Part shown: positions 45,862 through 54,553 of the stretch, in pieces | Position numbering within the stretch: position 1 is the stretch's first letter | Layout of the letters: each line of letters starts with the position of its first letter | Assembly: GCA_903960915.1 (NCBI GenBank) | Contig: CAJCCO010000032.1 | Span: 1 to 64,000 of the forward strand | Direction of reading: 5' to 3' | Length of the DNA stretch: 64,000 bases | Source: an uncultured beta proteobacterium | Lineage (GTDB): Bacteria > Pseudomonadota > Gammaproteobacteria > Burkholderiales > Burkholderiaceae_C | Translations under genes and position numbers: made by a program | Notes under the pieces: model-generated | What the model was told of the DNA's origin: nothing | The model's input: only the letters and a program-made list of their open reading frames with translations | Databases searched by the model: none

Positions 45862-47328
45862 TTGACTTCTCCTGACCCTAAGCCCCGCAAGATCATCCCC
45901 ATCGTGGCGCAAGCTGGCTACGCGCCACCTGCGCCAGTCGATGCTACGGATGAGGTGATGATCTCGCTTTACGCCGCGCACGAGAAAATTTATCCGCGCA
46001 GCGTGTCGGGGTTTTTCTCGCGTTGGCGCTGGGCCATGGTGGTGCTGACCCAACTGGTGTTTTATGGTCTGCCCTGGCTGGAGTGGGGGCAGCGCCAGGC
46101 GGTGCTGTTTGACCTGGCCTCCCGGCGGTTTTACATAGTTGGTTTGGTGCTCTACCCGCAAGACTTCATTTACTTGACGGGCTTGCTGGTTATCTCTGCG
46201 CTGTCGCTTTTTTTGTTCACGGCCGTAGCCGGGCGCCTGTGGTGTGGCTACGCCTGCCCACAAACCGTGTACACCGAAATATTTCTCTGGATAGAGAAGC
46301 AGGTGGAGGGCGACCGCTCTGCCCGTATGCGGCGTGACGCCAAGCCCTTTTCTCTGGATACCCTGGGCCGAAAAACCCTCAAACATGTTCTGTGGCTGCT
46401 GCTGGCCTTGTGGACCGGTTTTACCTTTGTGGGCTACTTCACGCCCATCAAGGATTTGAGCCTTGAGTTTCTGCAATTGAGCATGAGTTCCTGGGAAGTG
46501 TTCTGGACCTTCTTCTATGGCTTTGCCACCTATGGCAATGCTGGCTTCATGCGTGAGCAGGTGTGCAAGCACATGTGTCCTTATGCGCGCTTTCAGAGCG
46601 CCATGTTCGACAAAGACACCCTGATCGTCACCTACGACACCGAACGCGGCGAGCCCCGTGGCGCCCGCTCGCGCAAGGCAGACCCGCTCAGTCTCAACCT
46701 GGGCGCGTGTGTGGACTGCAGCCTGTGCGTGCAGGTCTGCCCCACGGGCATTGACATACGCAAAGGCCTGCAATACGAATGCATTGGCTGCGGTGCTTGT
46801 GCCGATGTGTGCGACACCGTCATGGACAAGATGGGCTATGCCCCTGGCTTGGTGAAGTACACCACGCAAAACGCCATGAAGAACAAATGGACGCAGGCGC
46901 AAACCTGGCGCCATGTGTTCCGGCCCCGGGTGCTGGTGTACAGCGCCATACTGGGCTCTATCGTGGTGGCCATGTTGGTGAGTTTGTCTTTGCGAACACC
47001 GTTCAAGGTAGACGTGGTGCGCGACCGCGGCGTGATGGCGCGTATCGTGGGTGCTGGAAATATTGAAAACGTTTACCGCCTGCAAGTCATGAACGCCACG
47101 GAGTCTACCCAGCGCTACAAAATTTCAGTCACGGGTCTGCCGGGTTTAAGCGTCAGTTCTGAGTCTGAGGTACTGGTTGAGTCCACCCAGGCGCGCTGGG
47201 TTGCCGTGCGGGTACAGTTGCCTTACCAAGGTGCACCTGCTGGTTCACACCCCATTCATTTTGAAATTCAATCGCTCAATTCGCCAGGGCACCTGACCGA
47301 AAAATCGGTCTTCCTGGTGCCTCGCTAA
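45862..47328 (+). CDS. ccoG: Cbb3 oxidase accessory protein CcoG (ferredoxin-type, copper reductase)
   Basis: Polyferredoxin membrane protein, 488 residues, starting at TTG. It has several membrane helices in its first 220 residues, a CGYACPQTVYTE motif, CKHMCPYARFQS, and a dicluster ferredoxin region with CVDCSLCVQVCPTGIDIR and CIGCGACADVC, enough for two 4Fe-4S clusters. The C-terminal Ig-like periplasmic domain (about 370-488) is typical for FixG/CcoG. CcoG has been shown to reduce Cu(II) for oxidase maturation. ccoH starts two bases after its stop. Confidence 0.93.
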   Translation: MTSPDPKPRKIIPIVAQAGYAPPAPVDATDEVMISLYAAHEKIYPRSVSGFFSRWRWAMVVLTQLVFYGLPWLEWGQRQAVLFDLASRRFYIVGLVLYPQDFIYLTGLLVISALSLFLFTAVAGRLWCGYACPQTVYTEIFLWIEKQVEGDRSARMRRDAKPFSLDTLGRKTLKHVLWLLLALWTGFTFVGYFTPIKDLSLEFLQLSMSSWEVFWTFFYGFATYGNAGFMREQVCKHMCPYARFQSAMFDKDTLIVTYDTERGEPRGARSRKADPLSLNLGACVDCSLCVQVCPTGIDIRKGLQYECIGCGACADVCDTVMDKMGYAPGLVKYTTQNAMKNKWTQAQTWRHVFRPRVLVYSAILGSIVVAMLVSLSLRTPFKVDVVRDRGVMARIVGAGNIENVYRLQVMNATESTQRYKISVTGLPGLSVSSESEVLVESTQARWVAVRVQLPYQGAPAGSHPIHFEIQSLNSPGHLTEKSVFLVPR

Positions 47329-47330
47329 GT

Positions 47331-47615
47331 ATGAAAGTAATTCCTATGACACCCAACAATTCTGGCGCAGCCGCACCGTGGTGGAAATTTGGCCATGTCT
47401 GGCTGGTTGTGGCCGGTCCAGCGCTGGTGGTGGTGGCCAGTTTCATCACCTTGTACCTGGCCATTACCCGGCCCGACCCAGTGCTGGCCGAAGACTACTA
47501 CCGCCAGGGCATCAACATCAACCAGACCCAGGGCAAGGAGACGCTGGCGGGTAGCCAGGCGCCCGCCATGCAGGGGCGCAACCACGCCGCCACCGGTGTG
47601 GTGCCCAAGCCCTGA
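47331..47615 (+). CDS. ccoH: FixH/CcoH-like cbb3 assembly protein
   Basis: A 94-residue protein with one membrane helix (HVWLVVAGPALVVVASFITLYLAI) followed by DPVLAEDYYRQGININ, which matches the FixH signature (EDYYxKGL). It is short: full FixH proteins are about 150 residues, so the distal periplasmic domain is missing here, as in other betaproteobacteria. ATG 47331 follows ccoG closely; ATG 47346 is a possible second start. Confidence 0.8.
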   Translation: MKVIPMTPNNSGAAAPWWKFGHVWLVVAGPALVVVASFITLYLAITRPDPVLAEDYYRQGININQTQGKETLAGSQAPAMQGRNHAATGVVPKP

Positions 47616-47630
47616 TGCTGCCCCATTGCC

Positions 47631-47655
47631 TGACCTGACCTGACCTGACCTGACC
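47631..47655. repeat. Pentanucleotide repeat (TGACC)5
   Basis: Five perfect copies of TGACC run directly up to the ribosome binding site of the following small ORF. Pentamer arrays of this kind can change copy number by slippage. Confidence 0.85.
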
Positions 47656-47671
47656 TAAGGGGATGAACGCC

Positions 47672-47962
47672 ATGTTGTCACGCAGAATCATGTGGATTGT
47701 TTGGCCCGCCTTTTTGGTGGCCTGCCTGCTGGAGGCCCTGGTGTTTGCGATGGTGGACCCGCATGACCTGCACTGGTTCGGCCAGCCCGTGGCCTTGTCG
47801 CGCCAGGGCGTTTACACCGTCTCGTTTTTTGTGTTCTGGGGTATCAGCCTGCTGGGCAGTGGCTTGACCACGCTGCTGGCTATGTCGCCCTTTGAAGTGA
47901 ACCGTTGCCCGCTGGAGGCAGACGACAGACCTGACGGTTGTCCCAAGCAGGGCGCCTGTTAG
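47672..47962 (+). CDS. Small conserved membrane protein in the cco-fnr cluster
   Basis: A 96-residue protein with two hydrophobic helices (IMWIVWPAFLVACLLEALVFAMV and VYTVSFFVFWGISLLGSGLTTLL) and a short tail with two cysteines (CPLEADDRPDGCPKQGAC; three counting the last). I prefer ATG 47672, nine bases after AAGGGG; ATG 47663 adds three residues but touches the Shine-Dalgarno. Family function unknown; location after ccoH and before fnr suggests a role in oxidase assembly or sensing. It ends six bases before the convergent fnr. Confidence 0.7.
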   Translation: MLSRRIMWIVWPAFLVACLLEALVFAMVDPHDLHWFGQPVALSRQGVYTVSFFVFWGISLLGSGLTTLLAMSPFEVNRCPLEADDRPDGCPKQGAC

Positions 47963-47968
47963 GCTGGG

Positions 47969-48688
47969 TCAGTTACAGACCTGGGGGTTGACGATCTCCT
48001 TGAGCGCGTCAATTTTCAAAATGCGCACATGGCGCTGTTTCACTTCAACAATGCCCTCGTCGGCAAACTTTGAAAACGTGCGGCTTACCGTCTCGAGCTT
48101 GAGGCCCAGGTAGCTGCCAATCTCCTCGCGTGTCATGCGCAACACCAGCTCAGACTGCGAGAACCCGCGTGCAAACAAACGCTGCACCAGGTTCAACAAA
48201 AAGGCGGCTAGCCGCTCTTCAGCCCGCATGCTGCCCAGCAGCAGCATCACACCGTGCTCACGCACAATTTCACGGCTCATGATTTTGTGCACATGGCGCT
48301 GCAGGGCGGTGATTTCGCGCGACAGTTCTTCAAGCCGATCAAAAGGCATCACGCACACCTCGGCATCTTCAAGGGCTACGGCGTTGCAGGTGTGTTGGTC
48401 GTTCACAATGCCGTCCAGCCCAATGACCTCGCCAGCCATTTGAAAGCCAGTGACTTGGTCACGGCCGTCTTCGGTGTCGACACAGGTTTTAAAAAATCCG
48501 GTTCTTATGGCGTACAGGTTGGTGAACTTCTCGCCATTTCTAAACAACATGGCACCCCGTTTAACCTTGCGACGAACGGCCACCACTTCATCAATTCGGT
48601 CCAGCTCTTGCTGGCTTAAATCGATGGGCATGCACAGTTCTCGCAAGTTGCAATTGGAGCAGGCTACTTTGATGGATTGAGGGTTCAT
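47969..48688 (-). CDS. fnr: FNR/Anr-type oxygen-responsive Crp-family regulator
   Basis: Transcription factor that dimerises and binds TTGAT-N4-ATCAA sites when its 4Fe-4S cluster is intact under low oxygen. 239 residues. The four cluster cysteines are in place: C10, C13 and C19 (ACSNCNLRELC) and C112 (AEVCVMPF); their spacing of 3, 6 and 93 equals E. coli FNR. The cyclic-nucleotide-like beta roll is followed by the HTH REEIGSYLGLKLETVSRTFSKF, whose E-SR recognition residues fit FNR. An FNR-like box 34-47 bases upstream of its start suggests autoregulation. Confidence 0.96.
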   Translation of the reverse strand: MNPQSIKVACSNCNLRELCMPIDLSQQELDRIDEVVAVRRKVKRGAMLFRNGEKFTNLYAIRTGFFKTCVDTEDGRDQVTGFQMAGEVIGLDGIVNDQHTCNAVALEDAEVCVMPFDRLEELSREITALQRHVHKIMSREIVREHGVMLLLGSMRAEERLAAFLLNLVQRLFARGFSQSELVLRMTREEIGSYLGLKLETVSRTFSKFADEGIVEVKQRHVRILKIDALKEIVNPQVCN

Positions 48689-48721
48689 ACGTTTGATTTT
48701 GGCACCATTTAGGGTTAAAAA

Positions 48722-48735
48722 ATGATGTGCATCAA
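48722..48735. promoter_or_regulatory. FNR-like box 1 in the fnr-hemN intergenic region
   Basis: ATGATGTGCATCAA differs from TTGAT-N4-ATCAA at one position. It lies 34-47 bases ahead of the fnr start, where binding could affect fnr's own promoter. Confidence 0.7.
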
Positions 48736-48762
48736 TCTAATCTAGGCTCTTTACCTCTGAAT

Positions 48763-48776
48763 TTGACGCGCATCAA
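48763..48776 (+). promoter_or_regulatory. FNR box 2 upstream of hemN
   Basis: TTGACGCGCATCAA matches the FNR consensus closely. With its centre at -41.5, hemN transcription would begin near 48811 with CATATT at the -10 position and an 18-base leader. Its centre is 41 bases, about four helical turns, from box 1. Confidence 0.8.
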
Positions 48777-48828
48777 TAAGTCATCGGTTGCTTGCAGGCA
48801 TATTGAGCAAGCTTGTCTAGGACCCCCC

Positions 48829-50226
48829 ATGAAACCCGTTGCCGCTGCGCCCCTCTCCGAAGATCTGATTCGCCGCTTTGATGTGGCCGGCCCACGCTAC
48901 ACCTCTTACCCCACGGCCGATCGCTTTGTCGAGGCCTTCACGGCCGAAGACTACGCCCAAGCCTTGCAGCTGCGCCACCACGGGGCCGCTGCCATGGCCA
49001 AGCCCTTGTCGCTTTACTTGCACATTCCGTTTTGCGAGTCGCTGTGCTACTACTGCGCCTGCAACAAAATCATCACCAAACACCACGACCGCGCCCGGCC
49101 TTACCTGCAGTACCTCAGCCGCGAGGTAGACCTGCACACCGCCTTGCTGGGGCTTGGCCAGGCCGTGTCGCAAATCCATCTGGGTGGTGGTTCGCCCACG
49201 TTCTTGAATGACGAAGAGTTGACCGAACTCATGGCCATGCTGCGACGTAATTTCACACTCGCCCCCGATGGCGAGTACTCGATCGAGGTGGACCCCCGCA
49301 CCATTGACGTGTCACGCCTGGACACCCTGGCCCAGCTGGGTTTTAACCGCCTGAGTTTTGGCGTACAAGACTTTGACACCGCCGTGCAACAAGCGGTGCA
49401 CCGCGTGCAGCCTACCGAACAGGTATTTAGTTTGGTGGAGGCGGCGCGTCTGCGGGGTTTTGAGTCCATCAACATCGACCTCATTTACGGCTTGCCCTTG
49501 CAAACCGGCCCCTCGTTTGAGCGCACGCTGGAGACTGTTGTGGCCTTGCGGCCGGACCGAATTGCCTTGTACGCCTATGCGCATTTGCCTGAACGCTTTA
49601 AGCCGCAGCGCCGCATCGTGTCGGCAGATCTGCCCGGCGCTGGCGTCAAGGTGCACATGCTGTCGCGCGCCATTGCCGTGCTGATGGAGGCAGGCTACGA
49701 CTACATTGGCATGGACCACTTTGCCCTGCACAGCGACGCGCTCTCGGTGGCCAAACGCCAGGGCCGCTTGCACCGCAACTTTCAGGGTTACAGCACCCAG
49801 TCTGATTGCGATTTGATTGCGCTAGGCGTCTCATCTATTGGTCGCATTGGCGCCACCTACAGCCAGAACGCCAAGACCCTGGAAGAGTATTACGACCGGC
49901 TGGACCACGGGCAGTTTCCCGTGGTGCGCGGCCTGGCGCTGACGCGCGATGACTTGCTGAGACGCACGGTCATCATGGCCTTGATGTGCCAGGGCCAGGT
50001 TCTCTTTGAGCCCGTTGAGCTCGCCTACTTGATCGACTTTAAACGCTACTTTTCGACAGAGATGGAAGCCATCGCCAAGCTGGGTGAACAAGGGCTGCTT
50101 ACGTTGGATGACAATGGCATTTTTGTCAGCGAGATGGGTTGGTTTTTTGTACGCGCTGTAGCCATGGTGTTTGACCGCCACCTGCAAACCGACCGAACCC
50201 GGGCCCGCTTTTCCAGAATTATCTGA
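48829..50226 (+). CDS. hemN: Oxygen-independent coproporphyrinogen III oxidase
   Basis: Radical SAM enzyme that decarboxylates coproporphyrinogen III to protoporphyrinogen IX without oxygen. 465 residues. The radical SAM cysteines C69-x3-C73-x2-C76 lie in FCESLCYYCACNK, with GGGSPTFLN and the HemN C-terminal domain. N-terminal RRFDVAGPRYTSYPTADRF is diagnostic of true HemN. Start ATG 48829 (MKPVAAAPL); the reading frame is open upstream, but that part contains the FNR box. Expected to be induced at low oxygen to supply heme for the cbb3 oxidase. Confidence 0.96.
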   Translation: MKPVAAAPLSEDLIRRFDVAGPRYTSYPTADRFVEAFTAEDYAQALQLRHHGAAAMAKPLSLYLHIPFCESLCYYCACNKIITKHHDRARPYLQYLSREVDLHTALLGLGQAVSQIHLGGGSPTFLNDEELTELMAMLRRNFTLAPDGEYSIEVDPRTIDVSRLDTLAQLGFNRLSFGVQDFDTAVQQAVHRVQPTEQVFSLVEAARLRGFESINIDLIYGLPLQTGPSFERTLETVVALRPDRIALYAYAHLPERFKPQRRIVSADLPGAGVKVHMLSRAIAVLMEAGYDYIGMDHFALHSDALSVAKRQGRLHRNFQGYSTQSDCDLIALGVSSIGRIGATYSQNAKTLEEYYDRLDHGQFPVVRGLALTRDDLLRRTVIMALMCQGQVLFEPVELAYLIDFKRYFSTEMEAIAKLGEQGLLTLDDNGIFVSEMGWFFVRAVAMVFDRHLQTDRTRARFSRII

Positions 50227-50245
50227 TGCGGTTTTTCTTCTTCAC

Positions 50246-50932
50246 ATGCAAACCTCGCTGGCTTTAACGGGGCTGCTCATGGGGCTGGCCGGCGGTCCAC
50301 ACTGTGTGGCCATGTGTGGCGCGGCCTGTGCAGGCCTGGGCCAGGCCGCCGGGGCGCGCAAGAACGCGGCGCTATGGAGCTTTCAAGCCGGCCGTGTGCT
50401 TGGTTACGCTACTCTGGGCGCACTGGCCGCTTTCAGCATGCAAGGCCTGGGCTGGTTGACCGTGCAGTCGGCCGCTTTGCGCCCGGTCTGGACGCTGTTT
50501 CATGTGGCCACCCTGGCGCTGGGTTTGCTGCTTTTGTGGCGTGCGCAGCAGCCTGTTTGGCTGGAGCAAAGCGGCAAAAAAATATGGACTGCTGCCCGCA
50601 GCCTGGCCGCTGGGCGGGGCAGGGGAGCGCCCCTGGTGGTGGGCATGCTCTGGACCTTTTTACCCTGCGGCCTGTTGTACTCGGCCTTGCTGGTCGCCAC
50701 CTTGACCGGCAGCGCTGTACAGGGCGCCATGGTCATGGCCTGTTTTGCCCTGGGTACCAGCGTCTCCATGATGGCCGGCCCCTGGCTCTGGCTGCGTCTG
50801 CGTGGTCAGCGCAACAGCGCTTGGGGCGACTGGGGCGTGCGCCTAGCCGGCTTGGCGCTAGCCGCCAGCTCGGCCTGGGCCTTATGGATGGGCTTTTTCC
50901 ATGACACCGCCCCGTGGTGCGTTACCCCTTGA
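50246..50932 (+). CDS. TauE/SafE-like (COG2836) membrane protein
   Basis: A 228-residue membrane protein with about six hydrophobic helices. Conserved motifs are GGPHCVAMCGAACAGLG in the first helix pair and TFLPCGLLYSALLVA later, resembling the DsbD/CcdA-related COG2836 family often found beside cbb3 oxidase genes. Role may be in copper or redox handling for oxidase maturation, by inference from context. Start ATG 50246 follows hemN by 19 bases; the frame is open back into hemN. No strong ribosome binding site is visible. Confidence 0.8.
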   Translation: MQTSLALTGLLMGLAGGPHCVAMCGAACAGLGQAAGARKNAALWSFQAGRVLGYATLGALAAFSMQGLGWLTVQSAALRPVWTLFHVATLALGLLLLWRAQQPVWLEQSGKKIWTAARSLAAGRGRGAPLVVGMLWTFLPCGLLYSALLVATLTGSAVQGAMVMACFALGTSVSMMAGPWLWLRLRGQRNSAWGDWGVRLAGLALAASSAWALWMGFFHDTAPWCVTP

Positions 50933-50938
50933 GGGGGT

Positions 50939-52138
50939 TCAGCGCGGCTTGACGCGGTCGCCGTCTTTTAGTTCTGTTTCGGGGTAAACAATTACCCGGG
51001 TGCCGGGTGCCAGGCCTGGTTTGATCCAGGCTTCTATGCCGTTGCGGGCCACCACATCCACCTCGCGCAGATGGGCTTTGCCGCCTTCCACCACAAACAA
51101 GGCCGAGCGGCTGCCTTGGGGAAACAGCGCGCTGACTGGCACCTTGATGGCCTGCGCCTCGGTTTGCACCAACACGCGCACGTCGAGTTTGAAGCCGTCG
51201 CCCAGGGTTTTCCACTGCTCGGCGGGCGATACCAAATCAACCACTGCGTTGACGCGTTGCTCCTCCACCCCCAGCGCTGATATTTTGGTAAAGGCCGCCG
51301 GCTCTACCAAACGCACCTGGCCTTGCAGCACCGCAGGCCCTCCCCAGTTGGAGAGTTGCACCGGCGTGCCGGGTTTGATTTGCGCGGCCTCCTCGGTCAG
51401 CAGGTCCAGCACCACCTCTAGCGCGCCGGGGTCGCCAATCTCCATGAGCGGTGTACCTGCCATCACCAAGCCCTCGCTTTGCTGGTGAATTTTCAGCACC
51501 TTGCCGGCAACAGGCGCCTTGATCTCGAAGGCGGTCTGCGTGCCATCTGCCGGCGTGTTGGTAAATTGCCCCAAGGCGGCGCGTGCTTGCTCCAGCGCAA
51601 AGCGTGCGGCCAACTCTTCTTGGCGGGCACTTTCCAGTTCTTTGTCACGCAAGCGCAGGTTGAGTCGGCCAGTTTCGTTTTGCGTGCTTGAAATAAAGCC
51701 TTGTAGCGCCAGGGACTCGCTGCGTAGCAGGTCGGCGCGGGCTTGCTCCAGGGCGGCTTGCGCGCGTTCGCGGTTGGCTTGCGCTTTAGCCAGGCTGGCC
51801 TGCATGGCTCCGCTGTGTGCGAGTTGCTCAGCGCGTGTGCGGGCGTCTAGCATGGCCGGGCTGGCGGGCCACAGCAGGGCCAAGGTCATGTGGCGGGCTA
51901 CGGTGTCGCCCTGTTTAAGGGCGGTGCGTGCCACGCGGCCGGTGATGGGGGCGGTAATCACATAGCGGTCGCGCAAGCGGGTTTTGCCGTCCTCTTGCAC
52001 CGCGCGCTCAAACCGGCCTTGCGTCACCGTGGCTATCTCCACCTCGCGCGGACTGGGCATGAAAGCCCAGCCCAGCAGCGCCACCAACGCCAACACCGAG
52101 AGGACGATCAGCCCTTGTTTTCGAGACATTTTTTTCAT
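50939..52138 (-). CDS. HlyD/MacA-type periplasmic adaptor of ABC exporter
   Basis: Membrane-fusion protein, 399 residues. One N-terminal membrane helix (GLIVLSVLALVALLGWAFMP) anchors a periplasmic part. Lipoyl-like halves (APITGRVARTALKQGDTV and IKAPVAGKVLKIHQQSEGLV) flank a long coiled-coil hairpin (about 105-190, rich in Ala, Gln, Glu, Arg). It is the last gene of the ATPase-permease-adaptor set and starts 15 bases after the permease stop. Partner outer-membrane channel is not in the window. Confidence 0.88.
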   Translation of the reverse strand: MKKMSRKQGLIVLSVLALVALLGWAFMPSPREVEIATVTQGRFERAVQEDGKTRLRDRYVITAPITGRVARTALKQGDTVARHMTLALLWPASPAMLDARTRAEQLAHSGAMQASLAKAQANRERAQAALEQARADLLRSESLALQGFISSTQNETGRLNLRLRDKELESARQEELAARFALEQARAALGQFTNTPADGTQTAFEIKAPVAGKVLKIHQQSEGLVMAGTPLMEIGDPGALEVVLDLLTEEAAQIKPGTPVQLSNWGGPAVLQGQVRLVEPAAFTKISALGVEEQRVNAVVDLVSPAEQWKTLGDGFKLDVRVLVQTEAQAIKVPVSALFPQGSRSALFVVEGGKAHLREVDVVARNGIEAWIKPGLAPGTRVIVYPETELKDGDRVKPR

Positions 52139-52153
52139 GATTAATTCAAAGGT

Positions 52154-54517
52154 TTATTCACGAGTTTTGAGAACGCCCACCAGGTCCAGCGTGTCAATGC
52201 GGCGTCTCACAATCAGTGCACTGATCCCGCCGGCCACCACCACGCTCAAGGCGGCAAAGGCGTAGGTGGCGGGTTGAATCACCAGGGGAAAGTAAAACTC
52301 GTCGGTCTTGATCAGGTTCACGATGGTGAACGCCAGGCCATAGCCCAAGACCAGCCCTAAGGGCGTGGCCAGCGCAATCTCAAGGGCCAGTTCGCCCAGT
52401 AAAAAAGCCGACACCTCGCCGCGCGTGAAACCCAGCACGCGCAGACTGGCCAGCTCCCAGGCGCGCTCGGCCAGCGCTATGCGCGCGTTGTTGTACACCA
52501 CGCCAATGGCAATGATGGTGGCAAACACCGTCAATATGCCGCTGAACACCAGCACGTTGCGCCCGGTCACCTCGTCAATGTTGCGCTTCATCACAGACTT
52601 GCTCACCGCCAGCGCCACCCGCGGCAAATTTTTCAGTTGCTTGAGCAACCCCTCCTCAAAGCCGCGGTCTACCGCCACCGTCACTTGGTTGATGTGGTCG
52701 CCCTCTTGCAAGAGACGGTTCAGGGTGTGGCGCTCCAGGTAGGCGTTCATACCCATCAACTCCTTCACCGTGGCACTCACCCGCAAGGTGTGCACATCTC
52801 GCCGGCCTTCCATCAGCTCTACCTGCACGTTGTCGCCCACCTGCACGTTCAACTTCTTTGCCAGGCGGTCGGTCAGAAGCAGTCCGTCTGCGGGTACTTG
52901 AAACACCTCAAACGGCAAACCCACAATGCGTTGCAGCTCGGGGTGCGTGCGCTTGCCTTGCAAGGTGCCGCGCCAGGTGTGGTTGGCATTCACCAGCCTA
53001 ACGGCCACCGTGCGGGCGCCCTCTACCGCGTTGACATGTGGCAAGCGCGCTACCTCGTGCAGCACGCGCGCCGGTGTTGCCTCTACCAAGCCCAGGGTCA
53101 CCTCGCCACGCAGCACCCGGTTGAACTGCGTGCCCATCAGCACGTCGATCGAGTCGCCCCAAAACGCACCGGTAATCACAATCGCCATGGCCACGGCAAT
53201 GCCCACCACGGTGAGACTGGTGCGCAAGGGGCGCCGCTCCATGGTGCGCAAGACCATGCGCACTGCCGGAGAAAACCAATGGCGCAGGCCCAGCCTTTCC
53301 ACCAGCATGGGTTTGTAAACCCCGGGGGCAGGCGGGCGCATGGCCTCTGCCGGGGCCAAGCTCACGGTAGCCCGAATGGCATTCAATGTGGCCAGCATGG
53401 CCGCGCCCGAGGCCACGCCCACCGCCGCCAGCATCAACTCGGGTTTCACGCGGTAATGCAGTTGAGGGAAACGAAACACATCGGCATACAGGCTCATGAA
53501 CCAGTGGCCAATGCCCGCGCCCAGCGCAATGCCCAGCACCACACCTACCACCACAATCACCAACACCAGCTTGAGGTAGTGCAGGCCAATGGCCCAGTTG
53601 TCGTAACCCAGCGCCTTGAGGGCCGCCACCTGCTCGCGCTGCGTGGCAATTTGGCGGCCAAGCACTACGTTGAGTAAAAAGGCGGCTACCGCCAAAAAAA
53701 TACTCGGTAGCAAGGTGCCCAGGACGCGCTGCTCTTTGATCTCGGAGTTGAGAATCAGGTGTGACAACTGCAAGTCGCGGCCATGCGCGCGCACCCCGCC
53801 ATAGGGCGCCAGCAGGCGGTCGAGTTGGTCAATCACCGGCCCCTCGGTGGCGCCGGGTGCCAGCCGAACCGCCACGGTGTTGAAGGCGCCTTCCATGTTG
53901 TAGGCCGCGCCCAGCACGCGCCGGTCCATCCAGAACACCCCAAAGCCCCGTTGGTCGGGCGAGCCACCCAAGCCCGCAAAAATGAACTCGGGCGAGAGCG
54001 CAATGCCCACAACGGTCAGTTGCTCCTGCTTGCCGTTCATCAAGGCGCTGATGCGGTCGCCGGCCTTGAGCTGGCGGGCCAGCGCAAAGCCCTCAGACAC
54101 CAGCACCTCAATGGGCCCGGTGCCCTGGGCTTGCACCATGCGCCCGCTGCGCAACTGCACCTTGTTCAGGCGCTGCGGCGCACGTGCATCCAGCCCTACC
54201 AGCCGCCCCACAATCGGATCAGCTACCTCGGGCAGCGACATGGGCACCAGCTCTGTGAGCGAGGTCTCCACGTGCGCGGCCCCGTTCATGGCCGCCAATT
54301 GGCTCTCTAACGAATGGGGTGCCCGTTTGAGGGTGGCAAACACGTGGGCAAAGCGCGCGTCGGCGTAATACAAATCGCGCGACCAAGACAGCGCGTCGTA
54401 AGCGCTAAAGCAGGTGACAAAGCCGGCCACGCCACTGGCCACCACCAGCGCAATGGTGAGCGCCTGGCTCCACATCAGGCGCAAATCGCGCAAAAGCTTG
54501 CGGTCTAAAGCCTTCAT
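52154..54517 (-). CDS. FtsX-type ABC transporter permease
   Basis: A 787-residue permease with duplicated FtsX modules. An N-terminal helix (QALTIALVVASGVAGFVTCFSAYDAL) precedes a large periplasmic domain, then three helices (about 265-400), a second helix-periplasmic domain unit starting near 430 (TSLTVVGIAVAMAIVITGAF) and three last helices ending at 775. This resembles permeases of the lipoprotein/peptide or lipid export type (COG0577). Translation may depend on a chain of overlapping mini-ORFs just upstream of ATG 54517. Confidence 0.88.
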   Translation of the reverse strand: MKALDRKLLRDLRLMWSQALTIALVVASGVAGFVTCFSAYDALSWSRDLYYADARFAHVFATLKRAPHSLESQLAAMNGAAHVETSLTELVPMSLPEVADPIVGRLVGLDARAPQRLNKVQLRSGRMVQAQGTGPIEVLVSEGFALARQLKAGDRISALMNGKQEQLTVVGIALSPEFIFAGLGGSPDQRGFGVFWMDRRVLGAAYNMEGAFNTVAVRLAPGATEGPVIDQLDRLLAPYGGVRAHGRDLQLSHLILNSEIKEQRVLGTLLPSIFLAVAAFLLNVVLGRQIATQREQVAALKALGYDNWAIGLHYLKLVLVIVVVGVVLGIALGAGIGHWFMSLYADVFRFPQLHYRVKPELMLAAVGVASGAAMLATLNAIRATVSLAPAEAMRPPAPGVYKPMLVERLGLRHWFSPAVRMVLRTMERRPLRTSLTVVGIAVAMAIVITGAFWGDSIDVLMGTQFNRVLRGEVTLGLVEATPARVLHEVARLPHVNAVEGARTVAVRLVNANHTWRGTLQGKRTHPELQRIVGLPFEVFQVPADGLLLTDRLAKKLNVQVGDNVQVELMEGRRDVHTLRVSATVKELMGMNAYLERHTLNRLLQEGDHINQVTVAVDRGFEEGLLKQLKNLPRVALAVSKSVMKRNIDEVTGRNVLVFSGILTVFATIIAIGVVYNNARIALAERAWELASLRVLGFTRGEVSAFLLGELALEIALATPLGLVLGYGLAFTIVNLIKTDEFYFPLVIQPATYAFAALSVVVAGGISALIVRRRIDTLDLVGVLKTRE

Positions 54518-54543
54518 GGTTTCATGCCTTCATGCCTTCATGT
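54518..54543 (-). repeat. ATGAAGGC 8-bp repeats forming overlapping mini-ORFs before the permease
   Basis: On the minus strand ATGs lie exactly 8 bases apart at 54541, 54533, 54525 and 54517. The first three each encode three codons and a TGA (M-K-A, M-K-A, M-K-P), and each TGA overlaps the next ATG as ATGA. The fourth ATG is the permease start. Confidence 0.85.
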
Positions 54544-54553
54544 CTTTATCGTT

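Noticed and set aside
44506-47085. 859-codon open frame antisense to ccoO, ccoQ, ccoP and ccoG
   Set aside because: High-GC antisense shadow with no motif; all sense-strand genes are clearly identified, including heme and Fe-S sites.
48727-48828. Upstream extension of hemN by 34 codons
   Set aside because: It runs through an FNR box and has no HemN similarity; ATG 48829 matches the family N-terminus.
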